Of a stretch of DNA of 64,000 nt, positions 56,853-64,000 are shown one piece after another. Each line of letters begins with the position of its first letter. Position 1 is the first letter of the stretch. A program made the position numbers and the translations under genes. The notes under the pieces are model-generated. The model worked only from the letters and a program-made list of their open reading frames with translations, was not told where the DNA came from and searched no databases. This stretch comes from Endozoicomonas sp. SCSIO W0465 (lineage in GTDB: Bacteria > Pseudomonadota > Gammaproteobacteria > Pseudomonadales > Endozoicomonadaceae), in assembly GCF_023716865.1 (NCBI RefSeq), contig NZ_CP092417.1, positions 846,001 to 910,000 on the forward strand. The letters run 5' to 3'.

Positions 56853-57961
56853 GGCTAAGTTACCGTTAATGGTTGAATCAGCTAAACTCCCATAAAATCT
56901 ACGTTGTAGGGGAGTGATATGCAATCTGAACTCTTCCAGAATTTTATTGATTCCATTTCAACATTAACCAGTGAACAGCGAGACATTCTTAACAACTCGC
57001 TCCTTAGTACTCAAATAGAGGTTACCGAGGTAGTAGAAACCACTGACTCTGAACCTGTTTACAGTGAATCTATACCCAATAACGATAATGCAACACCTGA
57101 CGTAGAAAAGAGCATACTTGCCCAATTTGCCGAAAACCCCAGGTGCCCCAAATGCAAAAGCCATAGCGTTGGTCGCTGGGGCATACGAAATGGCCGACAG
57201 CGCTACCACTGCAAGACTTGCGACTCAACGTTTAACGCCTTTAGTGGAACGCCTTTGGCAAGGCTCAGGCACCCTGAAAAATGGAACAAGTACCTCGCAG
57301 GTATGACTCACTCTATGGTCTTGCGACCAGCTGCTGCTGAGAATGCCATTGACTTGAAAACTGCGTTCCGCTGGCGTCACCGCTTTCTTGAAGTGATTAA
57401 TAATGATCAAGCAGAAGAGCTTTGTGGCATTACTGAGCTTGATGAAACATTTTTCCGTGAATCCTTCAAAGGGCAAAGAGAAGGCCTTCCACGGCCAACC
57501 CGAAAGCGGGGTAATGATCCCAACAAAGCCCGAAAAGTCCCGGTAATGGTGGCTCGGGACCGTAATCGAAATACCGTTGACGGTGTATTAGAAAACGAAA
57601 GTGCTAATGAATTGTGCAGGCATTTAAATGGCCGCATATCGATACAGGCCACGGTCTGTGCGGATGCACACCTCGCTCACGAAAAACTTGCTGACAAGCT
57701 TGGATTTGTCTTCAAGGAGCTGGTGACATCAGCAGGTCAACATGTTGTTGAAGGCATCTACCACATCCAGACTGTAAATTCTTATCACAGTCATTTAAAA
57801 CGCTGGATTGGCGGCGTATTCCAAGGGGTTGCAACTCGTTACCTTCCCCATTATCTGGCCTGGAGGCGAGAACTGACGGCAGCAAAAAAATTAACTGTTG
57901 GCCGGTTGATCAGCAGAATTACTGAACATTGGTGCTTCCAACCATTAACGGTAACTTAGCC
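56853..57961 (+). mobile_element. IS1595-like insertion sequence (ISXO2 type)
   Basis: 1,109 bp. Inverted ends GGCTAAGTTACCGTTAATGG at both sides. Flanking direct repeat CCGGATCTC at 56844-56852 and 57962-57970. Eight bp is usual for the family, and the ninth base may be chance or end ambiguity. It carries one transposase and lies opposite to the LDLa gene. Confidence 0.93.
56919..57959 (+). CDS. IS1595-family transposase
   Basis: 346 residues, ATG after GGGGAG. The zinc ribbon CPKCKSHSVGRWGIRNG...YHCKTC is near residues 67-92. The ISXO2-like DDE core has LDETFFRESFKG (Asp), CADAHLAHE (Asp) and the family end motif YHSHLKRWIGGVFQGVATRY. The stop lies inside the right terminal repeat. Intact frame. 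Confidence 0.94.
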   Translation: MQSELFQNFIDSISTLTSEQRDILNNSLLSTQIEVTEVVETTDSEPVYSESIPNNDNATPDVEKSILAQFAENPRCPKCKSHSVGRWGIRNGRQRYHCKTCDSTFNAFSGTPLARLRHPEKWNKYLAGMTHSMVLRPAAAENAIDLKTAFRWRHRFLEVINNDQAEELCGITELDETFFRESFKGQREGLPRPTRKRGNDPNKARKVPVMVARDRNRNTVDGVLENESANELCRHLNGRISIQATVCADAHLAHEKLADKLGFVFKELVTSAGQHVVEGIYHIQTVNSYHSHLKRWIGGVFQGVATRYLPHYLAWRRELTAAKKLTVGRLISRITEHWCFQPLTVT

Positions 57962-59041
57962 CCGGATCTCCATCACACTGCAAGTCGGGCTCAATGCAGG
58001 TGCTGTTGTCGCAGAGCAAACCACGACCTAGCTCTGCACATTTATCCTGTGTGCATCCCTGCTCATCCAAGCGATCAATGCAGTCTGAATCGCCATCGCA
58101 CTGCCAATCGGGATCAATACAGGCGCTGCCGTCGCAGAGGAAACCACGTCCTAACTCTTCACATTTTTCCTGTGTGCATCCTTGCTCATCCGAGCGATCA
58201 ATACAGTCTAGAATTCCATCGCACAGCCAATCGGGCTTAATACATTTGCTGGTGTCGCAGAGAAATTGGCCGGAAGCGCAGGTTGCGGGACTGGTTGCAG
58301 GGTTTGTTGTAGGGTTTGTTGCAGGACTGGTTATAGGGTTGGTTATAGGGCTGGTTGTAGGGCTGGTTGTAGGATTGGTTGTGGGGCCGCATAAATCCTC
58401 CCTCTCATCCGAGTTATCACCACAATCATTATTAAACCCATCACAGACGTCTTCATAATCAAGACATTTGCCGTTATTGCAGATAAACCGTCCTAACTCT
58501 GTACATTTTTCCTGTGTGCAACCTTGTTCGTCCGATTGATCATCACAATCTTCTGGCTCACCGCAACAATCATATAACCCATCGCACTGGTCATTTCGTG
58601 AAAGGCATCTGCCATTGTTGCATGGGAATTCGTTAGAAGGGCACGCCGCCGCTGATTGCTGCTGATTATACAATACCGCCAATCCAAGCAGTGTTTCTTT
58701 AAGCCCCGGCGCTACGGCGCCAATATAGGGTGAGCTCATTACCTGGCTGAAGGCAAAATGTACTGCACTGCGCACCAGTTTCCTTCCGGTCTGCAAGGCA
58801 TCACCGGCCAGTTGCCTTACCCTGTAGTCAGAAATCGCTTTGTGTTCAGGCTTTTGAACGGAATCATGATGGCATCTGGCGTGGGCCTGACAAACAGCGA
58901 TACCGGTTTCATTTGACGTTTTCGCAGAGTTTGAAGCCCCGGACTGGAAGGGGGAAGCATTTGGCACGGCATACGTTGTAACGAGCATCGGGAAACCTTT
59001 TGGATATATCATATCAATCCATTCCAGTATGCCGGTGGCCG

Positions 59042-59096
59042 GGAGCCTGTCGGACTTAAGGCTGCCCTACTGCGGTTGCGATAAATTGGTCTAAAA
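59042..59096. mobile_element. partial MITE-2 (left end only)
   Basis: GGAGCCTGTCGGACTTAAGG and the following bases to CTAAAA match 43031-43085 with one difference. No right arm is present. It replaces the first half of the conserved leader segment found before the sister genes, 30 bp upstream of LDLa paralogue 2. Confidence 0.75.
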
Positions 59097-59259
59097 GCAG
59101 TATAGAAGCTTTTATTTATGTTGCCGGTTTTCCTGCGCTGGAAATTATTGAACTTTGTTCCCGGGATCTGCCCCGAAATAACTTCCCGGTTTGATCCTGA
59201 TTCAGAAGCAAATGAATAGCTGCTGTCCTGCTGGCAGAGATGAGGTTTGATTTAAGCCA

Positions 59260-61203
59260 TCATTCATTCGGTAGTGCCTCCGCCATTTCATTGCTGCTTT
59301 GGGTTGATGAAGCTGCCGGAATCGGCTTGCCTGAATCGTTTATTTCCCAGACGTGCAGAGTGAAACCGGGGGGAATGCCGTGAGCCATAGTAAGGCTCAC
59401 GGCCAACACTTCATGCTCTGCCAGTGGATTGAAGCAGGCGTTCATTATACGATCTTGCTTGATAACCCCCTTGAGTGACCAGCGTCTTTGATCGCTGTGT
59501 CCCAGGATTTCTATCTTCGAAACATTGTAAGTCAATGCATGAAGGCCAGACAGGCTAAAGTGGTAACTGGTGAGTGGTGGGCATTGCCTGAAATGGGTTT
59601 GAAGAGACCATTCATCTGCCCGGCTCCTCCCCCAGATGCAATAAGTACAGCCGTCCCTGCCGCTGACCAGTATGTGGCGGTCAGACGGACTGAACAAGAC
59701 ACTTTCCACACGAAAATTATGATGGAGCTTTATTGCTGAGTCACCCCCCCCTCTTGATGCAGCCTCCGGCGGCGACGATAGAAGATCGTCCAGCGACCGG
59801 TCAGGCCATTCTTCCGATATGCGCCATAGCAGCACATCACGTTCACGGTTGCTGAATAAGTAGTTACCGACATGACTGAAGTAAATTAAACGGAAGTCCG
59901 AAAAAATTGTGGTCTTTTCCCATATTCCCGATGGCTTTGGGCGGTAAATTGAGACCCGTCTGCTATGGGGACAATCTCCGTCAATACCCACCAGAAGTTG
60001 ATTCTTCATCTGACTGAATGTGGCATAATCAATACTACCTTCTGTTAATAATTCCAACGGCTGCGCTGAACAGGCGCCATGATCATCCAGAGCTAACATC
60101 GTCATTTGCTTCATGTGAAGCAGTGCCAGATACTGCTCCGATGGACTGAACAGGGCGGTAACCACTGGCGTTTTCGGGTCGAGGCCGCGAACTTCCATTT
60201 TCAGCCAGCCATTATCTTCCATGCGCCAGACGATTACCGGATTGTTGCTGCTACAGGCCACCATGTATTTCCCCGAAGGGCTGAATTCGACAACCTGATC
60301 CGACCGCAAAGTTACCGTGCCGACGTCGTCCCAACCGCTGTGAGCAGGTCGAAAGGTATTAACAACACAATGTGGTGCCTCGCTGCAGGTTGACAGGCGA
60401 TTTGTGCAAGCACTGAATTTTGCCTCGGTAATTACCCGACGCTCGCTGTTATCGGACCAATTCAAGTGCTCTTCTGCCCATTGCCCCCGGTCATCCCTGG
60501 CCAGAAGTCGAGTGTCATTCAAATGGTAGCCATAAAACAATAAATGACAACCGGACGGGCTGAAGCAAACATCATAAGGAATAGCAGCCTGACTATTTGC
60601 AATCCTCGCATTCAGAGGGAGCGCTACTTTAAATCGCTCAACCAGACGGTAAGCCGGGCATTGTTCCATCCTTCCTAATGTGCTGAGGCATAGTAGTGCG
60701 GGTGTCTGTGGCAGGTTTTTTACTTTTCTCTCCCTGAACGATATCACTCTGTCGTTGAGGGGTGCTGACGCAGCAAATGGATGCAAGCGCAGGTACTTTT
60801 TCTGCCACGGAACCACTTTCTGGTACTGTTCCCGGAAGTGTTGGGGAAGTCGGGCAAAATAAGACAGTTCCTGAATATAATTGAATTCTTTAACCACTTC
60901 CCTGAATGCAAGACAGGTCCCATTGACCTGCCGGATATCATCGAATTCAAGGTAGTCAAAAATCATGACCAGAAGTTCAGTAGGGAGTTCGGTAATCCTT
61001 CGTTGCTGCAAAGGCTGATTCTGCGGGCTTGGCTCCGGGAGTGCGATAGCGGGCAGGGTGTTGGCGGGAGCCGTTTTTTCAGGCTGATTTACAGGCCAAT
61101 CCTGCATCATTGAAAGCCCTGCTGCACCTGCAGACACAGGATAGCTCATGGTCTTGCTCCACTTAAACGCGCCACTGCGATTAAACGCGCTACTGCGATT
61201 CAT
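59260..61203 (-). CDS. F-box domain protein with WD40-like propeller
   Basis: 647 residues from ATG 61203. A later Met (MSYPVSAGAAG, residue 19) is possible. A Pro-rich start (~40-65) is followed by an F-box at ~70-110 (ITELPTELLVMIFDYLEFDD then CLAFREV), the motif that binds Skp1 in eukaryotic SCF ubiquitin ligases. Residues ~200-620 hold at least seven WD-like blades with repeated FSPSxxxL starts (FSPSGCHLLF, FSPSGKYMVACS, FSPSEQYLALL, FSHVGNYLF, FSPSDRHILVSG, FSLSGLHALTY) and VxxWR ends (VIVWRMED, VLLWRISEE). No signal peptide. F-box plus WD40 is the build of eukaryotic substrate receptors, so an injected effector that recruits host ubiquitin machinery is the leading inference. Its neighbours are LDLa genes on the same strand. 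Confidence 0.82.
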   Translation of the reverse strand: MNRSSAFNRSGAFKWSKTMSYPVSAGAAGLSMMQDWPVNQPEKTAPANTLPAIALPEPSPQNQPLQQRRITELPTELLVMIFDYLEFDDIRQVNGTCLAFREVVKEFNYIQELSYFARLPQHFREQYQKVVPWQKKYLRLHPFAASAPLNDRVISFRERKVKNLPQTPALLCLSTLGRMEQCPAYRLVERFKVALPLNARIANSQAAIPYDVCFSPSGCHLLFYGYHLNDTRLLARDDRGQWAEEHLNWSDNSERRVITEAKFSACTNRLSTCSEAPHCVVNTFRPAHSGWDDVGTVTLRSDQVVEFSPSGKYMVACSSNNPVIVWRMEDNGWLKMEVRGLDPKTPVVTALFSPSEQYLALLHMKQMTMLALDDHGACSAQPLELLTEGSIDYATFSQMKNQLLVGIDGDCPHSRRVSIYRPKPSGIWEKTTIFSDFRLIYFSHVGNYLFSNRERDVLLWRISEEWPDRSLDDLLSSPPEAASRGGGDSAIKLHHNFRVESVLFSPSDRHILVSGRDGCTYCIWGRSRADEWSLQTHFRQCPPLTSYHFSLSGLHALTYNVSKIEILGHSDQRRWSLKGVIKQDRIMNACFNPLAEHEVLAVSLTMAHGIPPGFTLHVWEINDSGKPIPAASSTQSSNEMAEALPNE

Positions 61204-61301
61204 TGCTCAAATTGACAAACCCGAAAACAGGAAGTTCCCAGACAGCCTGCCGGGTAATTATCCATGCCGGTATGCTGGTGGCTCGAGCACGCTGTAGCAT
61301 A

Positions 61302-61354
61302 CCGGTCCCTCGATTGAAAAAGCTGTATAGGTGCTTATATTTATGTTGCCGGTT
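61302..61354 (-). promoter_or_regulatory. conserved leader segment, copy 3 (before F-box gene)
   Basis: ACCGGTCCCTCGATTGAAAA then GCTGTATAGGTGC up to TTGCCGG, upstream of the F-box gene and downstream of LDLa paralogue 3. See copy 1. Shared intergenic DNA extends to about 61480 (GAAGCAAATGAATAGCTGCT). Confidence 0.4.
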
Positions 61355-61483
61355 TCCTGCCCTGAACATTATTGACCTTTGTCCTTGGGATCTGCCCCAA
61401 AATAACTTCCCGGTTACATCCTGATTCAGAAGCAAATGAATAGCTGCTTTCCTGCTGGAAGAGATGATGATTGATTTGAGCCA

Positions 61484-62923
61484 TCATACGTTCTGTAGTG
61501 CCACCGCCCTTTTAGCGCTTCCGGAAAGAGTATGCAGTTCCATTGCTGCTTCGGGTTGATGATGAGACTGTCGGAATTGCAACGGATGCCTGAGTGCGTT
61601 CAATAATAAAGGTGTTGTTGGTGCGTTCGGATTTCCCTGCCGGAGGGTTTTGTAGCTTTTATAGGTGCAAACTCCATAGGCAGCGGCTGCACCTGCTGCC
61701 AAAACAGCGGGTAATGCAAGCCAGGCATAAGGGGAGGGTTCGGCTGATGCTTCAAGACCCGTATCGGTAGCATTGAGTATTGGGCTGGTTGCAGGGTTGC
61801 TTGAAGAGTTGCTTGATGAGCTGGTTACAGGGCTGCATAAAACCATTTGCTCATCCGAGCTATCATGACAATCATCATACCCATTGCACAGCCCTTTGGG
61901 ATCAATACATTGGTTGTTGTCGCAGTGGAAATCACGCCCCAGCATTTCACATTTGTCCTGTGTGCATCCATCCTCATCCGAGCTATCATAACAATCATTG
62001 AATCCATTGCACTGCAATCCGGTGTCAATACATATGTCGTTGGCGCAGTGGAAATCACGTCCAAGCCTTTCACATTTGTCCTGTGTGCATCCCTGTTCAT
62101 CCGAGTTATCACTACAATCCTTATCTCCATCGCACTGCCATTCGGAGTCAATACATTCCTTGTTGTCACAGATAAACCGCCCTAACTCTTCACATTTGTC
62201 CTTTGTACAGCCCTGCTCATCCGAGTTATCCCCACAGTCATCATAATCATCGCACTGCAAACTGAGGTTAATGCATTCTTTGTTGTCACAGATAAACCGC
62301 CCTAGCGCTTCACATTTCTCCTGTGTGCATCCCTGTTCATCCGAGTTATCACCACAATTATTATCCCCATCGCACTGCAATTCGGGGTTAATACACTTGT
62401 TGTTGTCGCAGATAAACCGCCCCAACTCTTTACACTTGTCCTGTGTGCAACCCTGCTCATCCGAGCTGTCAAAACATTGAATATCGCCATCGCACTGCCA
62501 TCCCGGATTAATACATATGTTATTGTTGCATTGGAATTGCCCGGAAGCGCACGCTGCCAGAGTCGGCTGCTGCTGACTATACAATACCGCCAACCCGAGC
62601 AGTGTTTCTTTAAGCCCCGGCGCTACGGCGCCAATATAGGGTGAGCTCATTACCTGGCTGAAGGCAAAATGTACCGCACTGCGCACCAGTTTTCTTCCGG
62701 TCTGCAAGGCATCACCGGCCAGTTGCCTTACCCTGTAGTCAGAAATCGCCTTGTGTTCAGGCTGTTGAACGGAATCATGATGGCATCTGGTGTGGGCCTG
62801 ACAAACAGCGATACCTGTTCCATTTGACGTTTTCGCAGAGCTCGAAGCCCCTGACTGGAAGGGGAAATCGTTTGGCACGGCAGAAGTTGTAACGAGCATT
62901 TGGAAACCTTCTGGATATATCAT
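61484..62923 (-). CDS. LDL-receptor class A repeat membrane protein, paralogue 3 (6 modules)
   Basis: 479 residues from ATG 62923. The N-domain is nearly the same as paralogue 2 (DYRVRQLAGDALQTGRKLVR, APGLKETLLGLAVLY). Six LDLa modules of about 40 residues follow (CASGQFQCNNNICI through CDNNQCIDPKGLCNGYDD), with linkers TQDK or TQEK and acidic ends DNSDEQGC or DSSDE. A short Ser/Asn stalk, a TM helix (WLALPAVLAAGAAAAYGVC) and a tail ending AVALQNV close the chain. The first module, the last module and the tail match paralogue 1, with two extra modules between them. The number of modules is odd for bacteria and fits unequal recombination between 120-bp repeats. Function unknown. Confidence 0.82.
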   Translation of the reverse strand: MIYPEGFQMLVTTSAVPNDFPFQSGASSSAKTSNGTGIAVCQAHTRCHHDSVQQPEHKAISDYRVRQLAGDALQTGRKLVRSAVHFAFSQVMSSPYIGAVAPGLKETLLGLAVLYSQQQPTLAACASGQFQCNNNICINPGWQCDGDIQCFDSSDEQGCTQDKCKELGRFICDNNKCINPELQCDGDNNCGDNSDEQGCTQEKCEALGRFICDNKECINLSLQCDDYDDCGDNSDEQGCTKDKCEELGRFICDNKECIDSEWQCDGDKDCSDNSDEQGCTQDKCERLGRDFHCANDICIDTGLQCNGFNDCYDSSDEDGCTQDKCEMLGRDFHCDNNQCIDPKGLCNGYDDCHDSSDEQMVLCSPVTSSSSNSSSNPATSPILNATDTGLEASAEPSPYAWLALPAVLAAGAAAAYGVCTYKSYKTLRQGNPNAPTTPLLLNALRHPLQFRQSHHQPEAAMELHTLSGSAKRAVALQNV

Positions 62924-62970
62924 ATCAATCCATGCAATTATGCAGGTGGCTCAAGCACGCCGTAGCATAA

Positions 62971-63022
62971 CCGGTCCCTCGATTGAAAAAGCAGTATAGA
63001 AGCTTTAATTTATGTTGCCGGT
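62971..63022 (-). promoter_or_regulatory. conserved leader segment, copy 4
   Basis: CCGGTCCCTCGATTGAAAAA then GCAGTATAGAAGC up to TTGCCGG, 48 bp upstream of LDLa paralogue 3. Same segment as copies 1 and 3. Confidence 0.4.
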
Positions 63023-63038
63023 CTTCCTGCGCTGAAAA

Positions 63039-64000
63039 TTATTGAACTTTGTTCTTTGCATTGCTGCTTTGGGTTGATGATGCTGCCGGAATCGGCTTGC
63101 CCGAATCGCTTATTTCCCAGATATGCAGAGTGATAACGGGAATGCCGTGATCCGTAGTAAAGCTCATGACCACCACTTCATGGTCTGCCAGTGGATTGAA
63201 GCAGGCTTGCATTATACCCTCTTGCTTGATAACTCCCTTGAGTGACCAGCGTTCTTGATCGCTGTGTCCCAGGATTTGTATCGTCGAACCATTGTGAATC
63301 AATACATGAAGGCCAGACAGGCTAAAGCGGTATCTGGCGAGTGGTAAGCATTGCCTGGAATGGGTTTGAAGAGACCATTCTTCTGCCTGGGTCTTCCCCC
63401 AAATGAAATAATTAATGTCCTGTTTGCAGCTAACCAGTATGTGGCGGTCAGACGGACTGAACAAGATACTTTTCACACGGAAAGGATGATGGAGCTTTAT
63501 TCCTGAGTCAAACACCGCTCTTGCGGCCTCCAGCGGCGGTGATAGAAGATGGTCCTGCGGTCGGTCAGACCATTCTTCCGGCATGCGCCATAGCAGCACA
63601 TCACGTCCAATGTTAGTGAATAAGTAGTTACCGGCGGGGCTGAAGTAAACTGGACGGAAGTCCGGAAAAATTGTGGTCTCTTCCCATATTCCCGATGGCT
63701 TTGAGCGATAAATTGAGACCCGCCTGCTATGGGGACAAGCTCCGTCAATACCCACCAGAAGTTGATCCGCCATCTGGCTGAATGTGGCATATTTAATACG
63801 ACCTTCTGTTAATAACTCCAACGGCTGCGCTGAACAGGCGCCATGATCATCCAGAGCTAACATCGTCATTTGCATATCGTGAACCAGTGCCAGATACTGC
63901 TCCGATGGACTGAACAGGGCGCTAACAGCTGGCGTTTCCGGGTCGAGGCCGCGAACTTCCATTTTCAGCCAACCATCATCTCCATTCATGCGCCAGACGA
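63039..64000 (-). CDS. WD40-like propeller protein, paralogue of the F-box protein (3' part)
   Basis: The frame runs off the window edge. The visible ~320 residues align along their whole length with the C-terminal half of the 59260-61203 protein: WRM..DDGWLKMEVRGLDPETP, FSPSEQYLALVHD, CPHSRRVSIYRSKPSGIWEE, FSPSDRHILVSCK and a tail PIPAASSTQSSN. The N-terminal half, where an F-box would lie, is outside. It ends AKNKVQ instead of MAEALPNE. Together with LDLa paralogue 3 it makes the second F-box/LDLa cassette. Confidence 0.8.
   Translation of the reverse strand, partial: VWRMNGDDGWLKMEVRGLDPETPAVSALFSPSEQYLALVHDMQMTMLALDDHGACSAQPLELLTEGRIKYATFSQMADQLLVGIDGACPHSRRVSIYRSKPSGIWEETTIFPDFRPVYFSPAGNYLFTNIGRDVLLWRMPEEWSDRPQDHLLSPPLEAARAVFDSGIKLHHPFRVKSILFSPSDRHILVSCKQDINYFIWGKTQAEEWSLQTHSRQCLPLARYRFSLSGLHVLIHNGSTIQILGHSDQERWSLKGVIKQEGIMQACFNPLADHEVVVMSFTTDHGIPVITLHIWEISDSGKPIPAASSTQSSNAKNKVQ

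Larger units (their letters stand above)
56458..59012 (-). pseudogene. LDL-receptor class A repeat protein, paralogue 2, interrupted by an IS1595-like element
   Basis: Start ATG 59012 (MIYPKGFPMLVTTYAVPN). Same N-domain as paralogue 1, then two LDLa modules, a repetitive TNPxTSP linker (about 40 residues of Thr/Pro/Ser), two complete modules, and a fifth cut within CDGDP. Beyond the IS the module resumes as DCTDGSDEQAVLC. A Ser/Asn stalk, a TM helix (ALPAVLAAGAAAYGLC) and the shared tail follow to the stop at 56458. Deleting the IS and one target copy restores a perfect LDLa end (CDGDPDCTDGSDE), so the insertion is recent. The remaining 5' frame would give a soluble form of about 355 residues without a membrane anchor. 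Confidence 0.85.

Noticed and set aside
61825..62530. Regularly spaced 120-bp repeats that might look like a CRISPR array
   Set aside because: The period equals one LDLa module and the repeats are coding, with variable positions at loop residues. Spacers and palindromic repeats are missing.

Overview
The window looks like a chromosomal segment of a host-associated marine gammaproteobacterium. The best guess is Endozoicomonas or a close relative. This is inferred from an enteric-type mal/glg gene set combined with animal-like proteins (a chymotrypsin-fold protease, LDL-receptor class A repeats, an F-box protein with a propeller) and a heavy load of insertion sequences and REP-like palindromes. 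No rRNA or tRNA gene was seen, so the taxonomy rests on gene content only.

Layout. 1-1.4 kb: the 3' end of a SapC-like gene, then a secreted trypsin-like protease. 1.5-23.5 kb: a two-partner secretion pair, a 6,727-residue filamentous adhesin (TpsA) directly followed by its outer-membrane transporter (TpsB). 23.5 kb: a small ferritin-like protein. 24-55 kb: a large maltodextrin/glycogen locus with glgP (broken), a lipoprotein alpha-amylase, glgX, glgB (broken), a lipoprotein esterase with a starch-binding-like front part, lamB, a LacI-family regulator, malE-malF-malG, an antisense group II intron, malK, malQ and malM. 55-64 kb: three LDLa-repeat membrane proteins and two F-box/propeller proteins, all on the minus strand and arranged as duplicated cassettes.

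How the genes work together. LamB would admit maltodextrins through the outer membrane. MalE-MalFGK2 would import them. The surface amylase and esterase would prepare substrate, and MalQ and GlgX would process it inside the cell. Seven sites resembling TGTAAWCGNTTTNCA lie in front of glgP/amylase, glgB-glgX, lamB-esterase, the regulator, malE and malM. This suggests one LacI-type regulon run by the gene at 42 kb.

What stands out. (1) The locus is littered with mobile DNA whose target duplications can still be read. An IS50-like element and a 159-bp MITE each hit glgP, two nested ISs sit in glgB, and a group II intron lies antisense between malG and malK. Glycogen branching and phosphorolysis look lost while uptake and debranching look intact. 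(2) The 159-bp MITE occurs twice, identical and inverted, each copy with its own 8-bp target duplication. (3) A REP-pair repeat recurs at least seven times, and one copy is translated inside the N-terminus of the TpsB transporter. (4) The LDLa/F-box cassettes are eukaryote-like, differ in repeat number (4, 5 and 6 LDLa modules) and share leader sequences. They are the best candidate for an undescribed host-interaction system. One of them is interrupted by an IS1595-like element.
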